NCBI GenBank assembly: GCA_963784135.1 | Contig: CAWAQG010000015.1 | Location: forward strand, 1 to 64,000 | Direction of reading: 5' to 3' | Source of the DNA: JADFXI01 sp963784135 | GTDB lineage: Bacteria; Nitrospirota; Thermodesulfovibrionia; Thermodesulfovibrionales; Dissulfurispiraceae | DNA length: 64,000 bases | Shown here: in pieces, positions 1-7,603 of the stretch | Numbering within the stretch: position 1 is the first letter of the stretch | How the letters are laid out: each line of letters begins with the position of its first letter | Made by a program: the position numbers and the translations under genes | The notes under the pieces: model-generated | The model's input: the letters and a program-made list of their open reading frames with translations, nothing else | Told to the model about the DNA's origin: nothing | The model's database searches: none

Positions 1-220
1 AACTCAAATGCTCATTGACAGAATCTACCTCTAGTTTTCAAAGAACAAAAAATCCCACAACACCTTCAGGATTCAAGCGCACAAAGCCTTGCGTCTGAAA
101 CAACCGTGCTTGACCTGAGGCACTGTAGAAAGGTAAAAATCTAAAGACTCAAAGAACCTCTACCTGATAGGTTAGCAGTTTCTACATATTATGTCAATTA
201 CTTTTTATTTTTTTATTTTT

Positions 221-254
221 GGTAGTGGGTAAGCTTGTTTTTACTCTGAATCAG
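221..254. repeat. Short dispersed repeat fragment in 5' intergenic region
   Basis: The first 324 bases hold no gene I can support. Within them, 221-254 reads GGTAGTGGGTAAGC followed by TTGTTTTTACTCTGAATCAG. Its reverse complement closely matches 17791-17826, and the TTGTTTTT..CTCTG.ATCA part matches the reverse complement of 1612-1639. It therefore looks like a fragment of the intergenic repeat family found at 1.6-1.8, 11.4-11.6 and 17.7-17.8 kb. No function is known. The rest of 1-220 shows nothing recognisable. Confidence 0.5.
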
Positions 255-324
255 TCTTTCAATTTTCCAAACCGTGTATAATAAACCTATATCCGCACTG
301 CCTGTAAAGGAGGTCATCGTTATT

Positions 325-1533
325 GTGGATGCATATATCGCCAGGCAGCCAATTCTCGACAGAAAGAAGTCCCTGTTTGCATATGAGTTGCTGTTTAGAG
401 ACGGATTAGACAATTATATGCCGAACATAGACGGCGATACGGCAACATCAAAACTTCTTTCCAGCAGTTTCCTGACCATGGGTATTGACAAAATTACCTA
501 TGGGAAGCGTGCATTTATTAATTTCACACAACACCTGCTCGAAACAAGTATTCCGCTCATGTTTCCTCGTGAGACCACCGTGGTTGAGATACTTGAGGAT
601 GTTAATCCCACTTCGCGTGTAACAGAAGCTTGCAGGAAACTTTCAGCGCAGGGATATTATTTGGCATTGGACGATTTTGTTTTTAAATTAGAATTGACTC
701 CCCTGATAGAACTTGCCGATATAATCAAGATAGATTTCCGGATAACGCCTTATAGTGAAATAAAACAAATCCTCCAAAAGTTTGGCACGAGGAAGATTAA
801 ATTTCTTGCTGAAAAGGTCGAAACAAACGAGGAATTTAATGATGCGCTCAATATGGGATTTGAGCTTTTCCAGGGATATTTCTTCAGTAAGCCGGAGATA
901 GTAAAGGGAAGGGAAATCTCCGGGTCCAAAATACAATACTTGAATTTTATGGTTGAGATTAGCAAGACGAATTATGACTTGAACGAACTCGAAGCAATTA
1001 TATCCAGCGATATTTCGATGTCCTATAAGCTCCTCCGGTATGTTAACTCGGCATTTTTCAAAAGAAGCGCGGAGACTACATCCCTGAAACAAGCATTGCT
1101 TATTCTGGGAAAGGATGAGATAAGCCGTCTTTTATCATTAATCGGATTATCGAAGCTTGCTTCTGATAAACCCGACGAGCTAATAAGAAGTGCCTGCATA
1201 AAAGCAAAATTTTGCGAGAAGTTAGGTTCTGTCAGCGGTTGCGGAGCACACCATGACGAACTATTTCTGTTAGGTCTGTTTTCAAATTTGGACGCTATAC
1301 TTGATCAGCCAATGAAGGATATTATGGAAAAATTGCCTCTTTCAGCTTCACTTAAGGATGCGCTTGTTTATAGAAAGGGAGAATTAGCTGACTATTTGGA
1401 ACTCGCTGAGTTTTATGAACAAGGGAACTGGCAGAAGCTTGAAGGGTCTGCGGCGAAAATGTGTATTGCGCAAAGCCTAATACCGAATATTTATCTGGAA
1501 GCTTGTTCCTGGACCAATGAGGTCGCTTTTTAA
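325..1533 (+). CDS. EAL-HDOD signalling protein (YuxH/CdgJ-like)
   Basis: A protein of about 402 residues with an EAL-like N-terminal half and an HDOD C-terminal half. The EAL signature is degenerate: the motif is AYELLFRD instead of EAL/EVL. Family members with this layout usually act as c-di-GMP-independent signalling or scaffold proteins, so phosphodiesterase activity is doubtful. The HDOD half contains the typical SYKLLRYVNSAFF stretch. I chose the GTG start at 325 because AAAGGAGGT at 306-314 lies 10 bases upstream and the protein then begins VDAYIARQPI, as in relatives; an ATG at 274 gives an implausible extension without a good ribosome site. It is monocistronic. Its 3' side holds a parS-like site and a repeat element. 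Confidence 0.85.
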   Translation: MDAYIARQPILDRKKSLFAYELLFRDGLDNYMPNIDGDTATSKLLSSSFLTMGIDKITYGKRAFINFTQHLLETSIPLMFPRETTVVEILEDVNPTSRVTEACRKLSAQGYYLALDDFVFKLELTPLIELADIIKIDFRITPYSEIKQILQKFGTRKIKFLAEKVETNEEFNDALNMGFELFQGYFFSKPEIVKGREISGSKIQYLNFMVEISKTNYDLNELEAIISSDISMSYKLLRYVNSAFFKRSAETTSLKQALLILGKDEISRLLSLIGLSKLASDKPDELIRSACIKAKFCEKLGSVSGCGAHHDELFLLGLFSNLDAILDQPMKDIMEKLPLSASLKDALVYRKGELADYLELAEFYEQGNWQKLEGSAAKMCIAQSLIPNIYLEACSWTNEVAF

Positions 1534-1583
1534 CTATTATTGCCCGCAATTGAAACTTTCAAGAACTTTGATGCGCCTCCAAC

Positions 1584-1599
1584 TGTTCCACGTGGAACA
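1584..1599. other. parS: parS-like centromere site (perfect 16-bp palindrome)
   Basis: The sequence TGTTCCACGTGGAACA is a perfect 16-bp palindrome and matches the known ParB binding site (parS, consensus close to TGTTNCACGTGNAACA; the Pseudomonas form has the GTTCCACGTGGAAC core). Chromosomal parS sites lie close to the replication origin. mnmG-rsmG, often followed by parA-parB near origins, is about 6-10 kb away, although no parAB follows rsmG here. That this is a working parS is inferred from sequence match and setting. Confidence 0.75.
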
Positions 1600-1611
1600 C
1601 ATTTATAACTC

Positions 1612-1639
1612 AGTTGATCCAGAGCAAAAAAACAAACTG
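1612..1639. repeat. Dispersed repeat fragment next to the parS-like site
   Basis: The segment GTTGATCCAGAGC then an A-run and ACAAACTG shares its pattern with 17791-17815 (GTGATACAGAGTAAAAACAAACTG) and, inverted, with 221-254. It sits between the parS-like palindrome and the 29-bp inverted-repeat element. It belongs to the same mosaic family of intergenic repeats. No coding potential is visible. Confidence 0.45.
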
Positions 1640-1668
1640 ACCCCCTGTCGATCCAATATAATTAATAG

Positions 1669-1844
1669 CAGGAGAAGGGGAAGCACTTGTTTTTCGATAC
1701 GATGCACGGCTCTACTATAACTGGGGCGAGTAACGCCGAGCTCCATCTGAGAATGGAGTCAGGTATCGGTGCTATGGAAAAATTGGGAATTGCCTATGAA
1801 AGTAGTTTCAGCGTGTCGAAAAACAAGTGCTTCCCCTTCTCCTG
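1669..1844. repeat. 176-bp element bounded by a perfect 29-bp inverted repeat
   Basis: The arms 1669-1697 and 1816-1844 are perfect inverted copies of 29 bases (core CTTCCCCTTCTCCT on the right arm). They enclose 118 bases with no open frame. The interior holds a small hairpin, CTCCAT...ATGGAG, and the segment GGGCGAGTAACGCCGAGC at about 1724-1741, which recurs inverted at 11552-11569. As RNA or single-stranded DNA it would fold into a long stem. It could be a MITE-like non-autonomous mobile element, a structured RNA or a bidirectional terminator. The intergenic stretch 1534-1924 otherwise holds only the parS-like site and the repeat fragment at 1612-1639. Confidence 0.7.
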
Positions 1845-1994
1845 TCTCCCTTGCAAAAACAAACCCTCTGCCAGCATGTGTGTTAACATAAAGGCTATTA
1901 CGCAAATAACAAACTTGAGGATGAATGGATTTACTTTACATAATAGATGAAAAGATTTTTTCCCTGATAAACCGCGGGCTCGCCAATCCCCTGC

Positions 1995-4073
1995 TTGATA
2001 GCGCTATGCCCTTTTTTGTCCCAACGCGGCTATGCATTACTCCTTCCGTTCCTTATATATCTTTTCTGGACAGCCTCCAAAGAAGACCATAAGCGCAACG
2101 GTTTCGACATTTCTGCTGTCCTGAAGATAGCTATGGTCACTATATTTGCCGTTCTATTAAGCGATTGGCTCGGAAATGAGATAAAAAATGCCATAATGAG
2201 GATCCGGCCCTGCAAGGCACTTGCAGGGGTCAGACTTCTCGCAGGGTGCACCTCGTCAGGCTCTATGCCTTCGAATCACGCTGCAAATTCTTTCGCTTAT
2301 GCAATTACTCTTTTCTATTTAACTCGTAACCGCATCGGGACCGCCTGTCGCCTCTATCCGCTGGCTCTGGCAAGCCTTGTGGCCCTGTCAAGAGTCTACG
2401 TTGGCGTACATTACCCTTCCGACATCTTAGCAGGGGCGCTGCTCGGCACAACAGTGTCGCTTATGCTTATTGTCCTTTATAAATTTGCACTACGTCGCTA
2501 CAAGACAAGTCCTGAGGCTACGCTGCTCTTTGCCGGACTCGCAGCAATCAGCATCTTCAGAATTTATTATATTCTGCACGGGCCCCTCGATCTTAGCCCG
2601 GACGAGGCGCACTATTGGGAGTGGTCAAGAAGACTCGATCTGAGCTATTACTCTAAAGGACCGATGATAGCCTATCTCATTTATCTTGGCACACATCTTT
2701 TCGGCAACACTGTTTTCGGCATACGGGTACTGGCCGTTATTTTTTCGGCGTTAAGCAGCATCTATATATTTAAACTCGTCAACCTCATGTACGGGAATGA
2801 TTCCCTTGAACAGAGTATCGCGACGCCCCAGTGCTCTGCCCATCAATGGTCCGCCGCATTGCAGGCAGCTTTCGCTTTTCAGGCGGTCCCCCTGTTTGCA
2901 GCTTTTGGAGTATTATTCACTATAGATTCACCCTTTACCTTTTTCTGGATAATCTCTCTTTATATTTTTTACAAGGCCACTGCAGAAGGGCCCAATAAGC
3001 AATGGATGAGCTGGATATTCTTAGGAATCGCTGTGGGCTTCGGCCTGCTGACAAAGTACACGATGGCTTTTTTCCCTTTGTGCGGACTATTGCTGCTCCT
3101 CCTTTCTGATAAGCGGTCGTTGCTGAAGACACCTATGCCTTACGTCGCCTTTATGATCAGCATTCTTGTATTCGCACCAGTGATCATCTGGAATGCCAGG
3201 CATGATTGGCTTACGATCAGGCACACTGCGGGACAGGCCCATGTTGCCGATGGAATTACCCTTTCAATAAAAAGTTTTTTAAATTTTTTCGGCTCTCAAA
3301 TCGGTATTATCACTCCACTGTTTTTCTGTCTCATAATATATTCCCTTTTTAAACTTTTCTTCTCGGACCGCAGTTTTCAATCAAAGTTTCTATTCTATTT
3401 TTCGGTCCCGATTTTAGGCTTTTTTTTGTTGAAAGCATTGCAGGGCAAAGTGCAGGCAAATTGGGCTATGTTCGGGTATATTACAGGGATTGTTGCTGCA
3501 GCCCGGTTCTCTTTTAATGACCGGTCGAATTTCAGGAGAATCTTCTTTTCAGTCTGTATTGGTTTTGCGCTCCTCCTTACAGCAGTAAGTCATTATCCTT
3601 CTATAGTCAGGCTGCCTCAAAACCTCGACCCCTCTGCACGGCTCAGGGGATGGAAAGAACTGGGCACAGAGGTCGGCAAACTCTCGGAACAAACAGCAGA
3701 TCGCGGTGAATTTATTATATTTTCGGATAGTTATCAAGTAGCAAGCGAACTGGCATTTTATGTTCAAGGCAATCCCGAAACATTTTCAATCAACCTCGGC
3801 AGAAGAATGGACCAATATGATCTCTGGCCGGATATAAACGACAGGGCAGAAAAACTACGCCGGCAAGAAGGACCTGCCGCGGTTGGCGCAGTGAACGGGA
3901 TCTTCGTCCAGTCAGGCAACAGAGACATGCCCCCTGTGGTTGCAGGCGCGTTTGATTATTTCACGAAGAATCTTTTTCAGGTAAATGAGCGTGGCCGCGT
4001 CCTTAGGGAATATTCTATTTTTATTTGTTATAATTTCAAGAGTCTAAAAATTCCGAAACCGGAAACCTTCTAG
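1995..4073 (+). CDS. PAP2 phosphatase - GT39 (ArnT-like) glycosyltransferase fusion, frameshifted near the start
   Basis: The N-terminal domain is a PAP2-type lipid phosphatase with the motifs RIRPC, PSNHAANSFA and SRVYVGVHYPSD. It is followed by a multi-membrane GT39/ArnT-like domain with DEAHYWEW, a pattern of lipid-linked sugar transferases. The likely role is envelope glycolipid modification, together with the polyprenyl-phosphate transferase and flippase-like genes downstream. The natural start is probably ATG 1925: that frame reads MDLLYIIDEK...DSAMPF and joins LSQRGYALLL of this frame if one T of the T6 run at 2012-2017 is removed. As sequenced, the protein could only begin at TTG 1995 and would lose its first helix. 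This could be a real frameshift or a homopolymer error. Confidence 0.8.
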   Translation: MIALCPFLSQRGYALLLPFLIYLFWTASKEDHKRNGFDISAVLKIAMVTIFAVLLSDWLGNEIKNAIMRIRPCKALAGVRLLAGCTSSGSMPSNHAANSFAYAITLFYLTRNRIGTACRLYPLALASLVALSRVYVGVHYPSDILAGALLGTTVSLMLIVLYKFALRRYKTSPEATLLFAGLAAISIFRIYYILHGPLDLSPDEAHYWEWSRRLDLSYYSKGPMIAYLIYLGTHLFGNTVFGIRVLAVIFSALSSIYIFKLVNLMYGNDSLEQSIATPQCSAHQWSAALQAAFAFQAVPLFAAFGVLFTIDSPFTFFWIISLYIFYKATAEGPNKQWMSWIFLGIAVGFGLLTKYTMAFFPLCGLLLLLLSDKRSLLKTPMPYVAFMISILVFAPVIIWNARHDWLTIRHTAGQAHVADGITLSIKSFLNFFGSQIGIITPLFFCLIIYSLFKLFFSDRSFQSKFLFYFSVPILGFFLLKALQGKVQANWAMFGYITGIVAAARFSFNDRSNFRRIFFSVCIGFALLLTAVSHYPSIVRLPQNLDPSARLRGWKELGTEVGKLSEQTADRGEFIIFSDSYQVASELAFYVQGNPETFSINLGRRMDQYDLWPDINDRAEKLRRQEGPAAVGAVNGIFVQSGNRDMPPVVAGAFDYFTKNLFQVNERGRVLREYSIFICYNFKSLKIPKPETF

Positions 4074-4082
4074 GAGTCACCA

Positions 4083-5027
4083 ATGACTGTATCAATTGTG
4101 GTGCCGCTGTACAACGAAGAAGAAAATGTAGAAGTATTGCACGAAAGGATCATGGAAGTCCTCATCAGCAACAACATTGATTACGAAATAATCTATGTCG
4201 ATGACGGCAGCAATGACAATACACTGCAGCTTCTTGACGCGCTGCAAAGCAGGCATAAAAATATTATTGTCCTTAGTTTGAGAAGAAACTTCGGGCAGAC
4301 CGCAGCATTCGCAGCGGGCTTTGATTTTGCACGGGGAGATATTGTGATTACCATGGACGGCGATCTTCAGAATGATCCCAAAGATATCCCCAGACTCCTT
4401 GAAACAATAAAAGATTATGACGTTGTCAGCGGATGGCGCAAAAAACGCAAGGACCCATTTTTAAGCAGACGCCTGCCTTCAATCGTTGCCAATTGGCTTA
4501 TCAGCAAAGTTACCGGAGTCGGGCTCCACGATTACGGATGCTCTCTGAAGGCATATCGCCGGGAGGTAGTAAAAAACCTGAGGCTATATGGTGAAATGCA
4601 CCGGTTCATTCCAGCTGTGGCGAGTTGGTATGGGGTGAGGATTGCGGAAATTGAAACCACGCATTACCCGCGGCTGAGGGGAAAGTCAAAGTATGGCATT
4701 TCGAGGACCATAAGGGTATTGCTCGATCTGATTACAGTGAAGTTCTTGCAGAGCTTCTCGACGAGGCCCATGCAGTTTTTTGGCCCCATGGGTCTTATTT
4801 TTTGTTTTTCCGGTTTTTGCATATCGCTCTATCTCACCATTGATAAGCTTTTCAGTGGAGCTAACATAGGGGGCAGACCCCTGCTGCTATTTGGGGTCCT
4901 CCTGATTATTGTCGGTGTACAATTTATCGGCATGGGACTCCTGGGCGAGATGCTGGTGCGGGTCTATCACGAAAGTCAGAAAAAACCTATTTATGCCATA
5001 AAAAAGATTCTCGGTTCAGGCAAATGA
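4083..5027 (+). CDS. GT2 polyprenyl-phosphate glycosyltransferase (DPM1/ArnC-like)
   Basis: A family 2 glycosyltransferase of 314 residues that should move a sugar from a nucleotide donor to polyprenyl phosphate at the inner face of the membrane. Visible motifs are VVPLYNEEENV at the N-terminus, YVDDGSNDNT (first acidic motif) and MDGDLQNDP (the metal-binding DxD region). Two C-terminal membrane helices follow. It starts 9 bases after the PAP2-GT39 gene with AGGAG upstream of ATG 4083. The order lipid-sugar maker, membrane transferase and flippase-like protein suggests one lipid-linked glycosylation pathway. The exact sugar cannot be read from the sequence. Confidence 0.88.
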   Translation: MTVSIVVPLYNEEENVEVLHERIMEVLISNNIDYEIIYVDDGSNDNTLQLLDALQSRHKNIIVLSLRRNFGQTAAFAAGFDFARGDIVITMDGDLQNDPKDIPRLLETIKDYDVVSGWRKKRKDPFLSRRLPSIVANWLISKVTGVGLHDYGCSLKAYRREVVKNLRLYGEMHRFIPAVASWYGVRIAEIETTHYPRLRGKSKYGISRTIRVLLDLITVKFLQSFSTRPMQFFGPMGLIFCFSGFCISLYLTIDKLFSGANIGGRPLLLFGVLLIIVGVQFIGMGLLGEMLVRVYHESQKKPIYAIKKILGSGK

Positions 5028-5037
5028 AAAAAACAAA

Positions 5038-6030
5038 TTGATTAAACAAGCCGCTGTTCTCATCGCCAAGCTATCGGTAAGCGCTGTCCTGTTTTATCTT
5101 CTGGTTTCAAAGGTTGGCGGCAAGACTATTCTATATAATATACGGCTGCTCGATCCCGGCGCCTTTTTCGCAGCTGTAGGCTTGTATATTATTGCCTCCT
5201 ATGTGTCTACCCTTCGGTGGAAACTGCTCATCCCCTATGAAAGCAAAACCTCAAGACTTTTCAGCATGTACATGATTGGTTCTTTCTTTAATACCTATAT
5301 GCCGGGAATAATCGGTGGAGATGCCGTAAAAGCATATTATTTGAACAAGGAATTGCATGCAACCGGAAGCACCTTAAAAGCTCAGGGCCAGGAAGCTGAA
5401 AGGCCATCACTGGTTGTCGCGATAGCTTCGGTCTTTATGGACCGCTATGTCGGCCTTAGCGCACTGCTCGCTCTTGGTATAGTTGCCTTCCCCTTTGGCA
5501 TCGGCTACCTTGCAAGGGCTTCGATTCAATGGCCGGTAATCTGGATCGTGCCGGTTGCAACGTCTGTTTTTCTTGTGTCCAGTTTATTGATTTTCAAATT
5601 CAGGATTGGCGTGCGCCTGAAGTTCCTTTTCAAAACCTACCAGTATATTCAGTTTTACCGCTCCAGGAAAAATATCCTCGGCCGGTGTTTTATCTATTCC
5701 ATAATAATCCAGCTCCTTACAATCTCATCAGTATATGTTCTGGCAAAGGGCCTGTCCCTGGACACCTCATTTCTATCACTCCTTATCTTCGTGCCCATAA
5801 TAATCCTCGTATCTTTTTTGCCGCTTTCGATATCGGGAATCGGCTTGCGGGAGGGTGCCTTTATATTCCTTCTCGGCTCAACAGGCATTCCTGCTGAAAA
5901 GTCCATGACTCTTTCAATTATGTGGTTCCTGTCGGTATTTGTTGCAGGTGTTTGGGGTCTGTTCGAATATTTACGATTTAAGACTATGTTTGGCAGAGAG
6001 GAAAAACAAAAACCGTTTCAGATCTCTTAA
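5038..6030 (+). CDS. Flippase-like integral membrane protein (UPF0104 / LPG synthase TM region)
   Basis: A polytopic membrane protein of 330 residues belonging to the lysylphosphatidylglycerol synthetase transmembrane / UPF0104 group. Signature stretches are YIIASYVSTLRWKLLI, MPGIIGGDAVKAYYL and LPLSISGIGLREGAF. It probably moves or presents lipid-linked intermediates, as proposed for relatives beside GT2 and GT39 enzymes; the substrate is unknown. The start is TTG 5038, because the ATG at 5024 runs straight into a stop codon. Its end overlaps the convergent HDOD-AAA gene by 60 bases. Confidence 0.8.
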   Translation: MIKQAAVLIAKLSVSAVLFYLLVSKVGGKTILYNIRLLDPGAFFAAVGLYIIASYVSTLRWKLLIPYESKTSRLFSMYMIGSFFNTYMPGIIGGDAVKAYYLNKELHATGSTLKAQGQEAERPSLVVAIASVFMDRYVGLSALLALGIVAFPFGIGYLARASIQWPVIWIVPVATSVFLVSSLLIFKFRIGVRLKFLFKTYQYIQFYRSRKNILGRCFIYSIIIQLLTISSVYVLAKGLSLDTSFLSLLIFVPIIILVSFLPLSISGIGLREGAFIFLLGSTGIPAEKSMTLSIMWFLSVFVAGVWGLFEYLRFKTMFGREEKQKPFQIS

Positions 6031-7551
6031 ATTGTCGTTAAAAGGCTGAGTTTCATAGTGTTCGCGAAGTCCGAGCCGCAGCGCCCGGTCAGTAAGAGGG
6101 AGATTATATTTTTCTATTATGGCGTCAGCAATAAATTCGATATCTCCCCGCCTCTCACGCAACGGAGGGATATGCATACTCACCGGATTGAGGACTTTTA
6201 ACAATTTTTCGGAAAACCTCCCTTCCTTTGCCTCATTAATTATATTCTTTCTGGAGGTTATAATGAATTTTATATTAAACGATTCCTGATGTGTCTCCCC
6301 TATCTTGTAAAACTCATCTTTCCACAATGTTTGCGCAAAAGAGTCCTGCTGCATCATCGGCATCATATCGATGTCTTTAAGTAAAATGGTGCCCCCATCA
6401 GCCATTTCCAGCGCTCCTTTATGTTTTTCAAAGCCAAAAACACCCCCCTTTGCACCGAAAAGCTCCATATCAAAGGTGTCACCCGAAAGAGCGCCACAGT
6501 ATATTGAAAGGAAGGGCTTAAGCTTCCTCGGGTTGTCAGGCCGCTGTTGGAGGCTTATCGCAAGCAGCCGCTTGCCGACGCTGCTTTCACCAAATATAAA
6601 GATATTCCTGTCCTCACTGTTGGCTGCATAAATTTCTTTGAGTGATTTTTTCAGCGTTTCCGATTTTGTTAAAAAAGTGATGCCCTGCAGACGGGAGTTC
6701 TCTGCATCAGTTATGCACTGTTCAGACAGTCCTTCAGTGTTGAACTCCTTGCAGGCAAGATCAAACTGATTGAGAACTTCAGCCAGTAATTCCTCAATTT
6801 CATTTTCAGGAATTTTGAAATACACCTTGGCCAGTTCCCTGAATTTTTCCTGAGCCTCAACTATTGAAGGGAAAATGAGTGCCCTGGCCGCGGCTTCTGC
6901 CGTGTCGACAAGTCTGAACATCTGCAATGACTGGTGGGCAACTGAAAGTTTGGAAGGAATTTCCGAAAGGTTGACCCGATGTCCATTCTTTGCAAATATA
7001 TTCAGCATTAAATCAATAATGTCACGATAGATTTTGGGCGAAGACATGTTCTTGTCCAACTGGTCTATATGGTTCGTCTTAAACAGGCCTTCCTCTATAA
7101 AGACCCTCTGCTCTCCCGGCACCTTTAGCAGAAGCTCCATTATCCTGCTGTAGTGGGGATGGGCCTTCAGCATCAAGAGCATGCCGACTGAAGGCAGAAG
7201 GCCGGCAAAAAAGGCCTCGTCTCCATCAGCGATATCAACCCGTGCATTGATAAGCGCGGCTGTTCCGCCGGCAAGAACTGCAAAGCACCAAAACAACCTG
7301 TAATTGCTGTCCAGATAATGGTCCTGCTGCAGTATGAAATTTTCTATACCGACAGCACCTATAAGAGAGACGGCTTGAGAAATAGAAGTAATATCGCCCC
7401 TTTTGCTGGAAGCATTTATATACGACAGTAATGAAAAGTACAGACCCGGATCATATTTAAGCAGATCAGACACCTTGCTGAGCGGCTCATCCTCATCTTG
7501 AATGATGGCGCGAAGTGAAGAGACCGAATGCTCGAAAACCGGCATATTCAT
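5971..7551 (-). CDS. HDOD - AAA+ (sigma-54 activator-like) hybrid protein
   Basis: A 526-residue protein with an N-terminal HDOD domain (about residues 10-210) and a C-terminal AAA+ domain resembling sigma-54 activators. Walker A is GESSVGKR at about 321, Walker B is GGTILLKDID at about 386, and the arginine-finger region is PPLRERRGDIEF. The GAFTGA loop that touches sigma-54 is replaced by GGVFGF, and there is no C-terminal HTH: the chain ends 206 residues after Walker A. Classical transcription activation is therefore unlikely, and it may be an ATP-driven signalling partner. It is divergent from the native mnmG start (7573) with only 21 bases between them. It overlaps the 3' end of the convergent membrane gene. 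Confidence 0.8.
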   Translation of the reverse strand: MNMPVFEHSVSSLRAIIQDEDEPLSKVSDLLKYDPGLYFSLLSYINASSKRGDITSISQAVSLIGAVGIENFILQQDHYLDSNYRLFWCFAVLAGGTAALINARVDIADGDEAFFAGLLPSVGMLLMLKAHPHYSRIMELLLKVPGEQRVFIEEGLFKTNHIDQLDKNMSSPKIYRDIIDLMLNIFAKNGHRVNLSEIPSKLSVAHQSLQMFRLVDTAEAAARALIFPSIVEAQEKFRELAKVYFKIPENEIEELLAEVLNQFDLACKEFNTEGLSEQCITDAENSRLQGITFLTKSETLKKSLKEIYAANSEDRNIFIFGESSVGKRLLAISLQQRPDNPRKLKPFLSIYCGALSGDTFDMELFGAKGGVFGFEKHKGALEMADGGTILLKDIDMMPMMQQDSFAQTLWKDEFYKIGETHQESFNIKFIITSRKNIINEAKEGRFSEKLLKVLNPVSMHIPPLRERRGDIEFIADAIIEKYNLPLTDRALRLGLREHYETQPFNDNLRDLKRFLFFLSAKHSLKS

Positions 7552-7572
7552 AAATGCTATAATAATGGATTA

Positions 7573-7603
7573 ATGCTCAAAGAGCAAGATTTTAATGTCA
7601 TAG
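7573..7603 (+). pseudogene. mnmG: Original 5' end of mnmG, cut off by the IS
   Basis: ATG 7573 opens the frame MLKEQDFNVI, which is the expected N-terminus of MnmG. After ten codons the insertion sequence begins at 7604. The same bases GATTTTAATGTCATAG reappear at 8971-8986 and there continue into the MnmG frame (VIVIGAGHAGCEAA). This fragment is therefore the displaced start of the gene, and it reveals both the insertion point and the pre-insertion sequence. Confidence 0.9.
7588..7603. other. Target site duplication, left copy (16-17 bp)
   Basis: GATTTTAATGTCATAG lies directly before the IS and is repeated exactly at 8971-8986 directly after it. If the terminal A of the IS is counted as flank, the repeat is 17 bases. 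A duplication of this length fits the long-duplication subgroups described for IS1202-like elements and shows a clean transposition event. Confidence 0.9.

Noticed and set aside
1..220. Possible gene or tRNA at the window start
   Set aside because: No open frame with a ribosome site and no cloverleaf could be made out.
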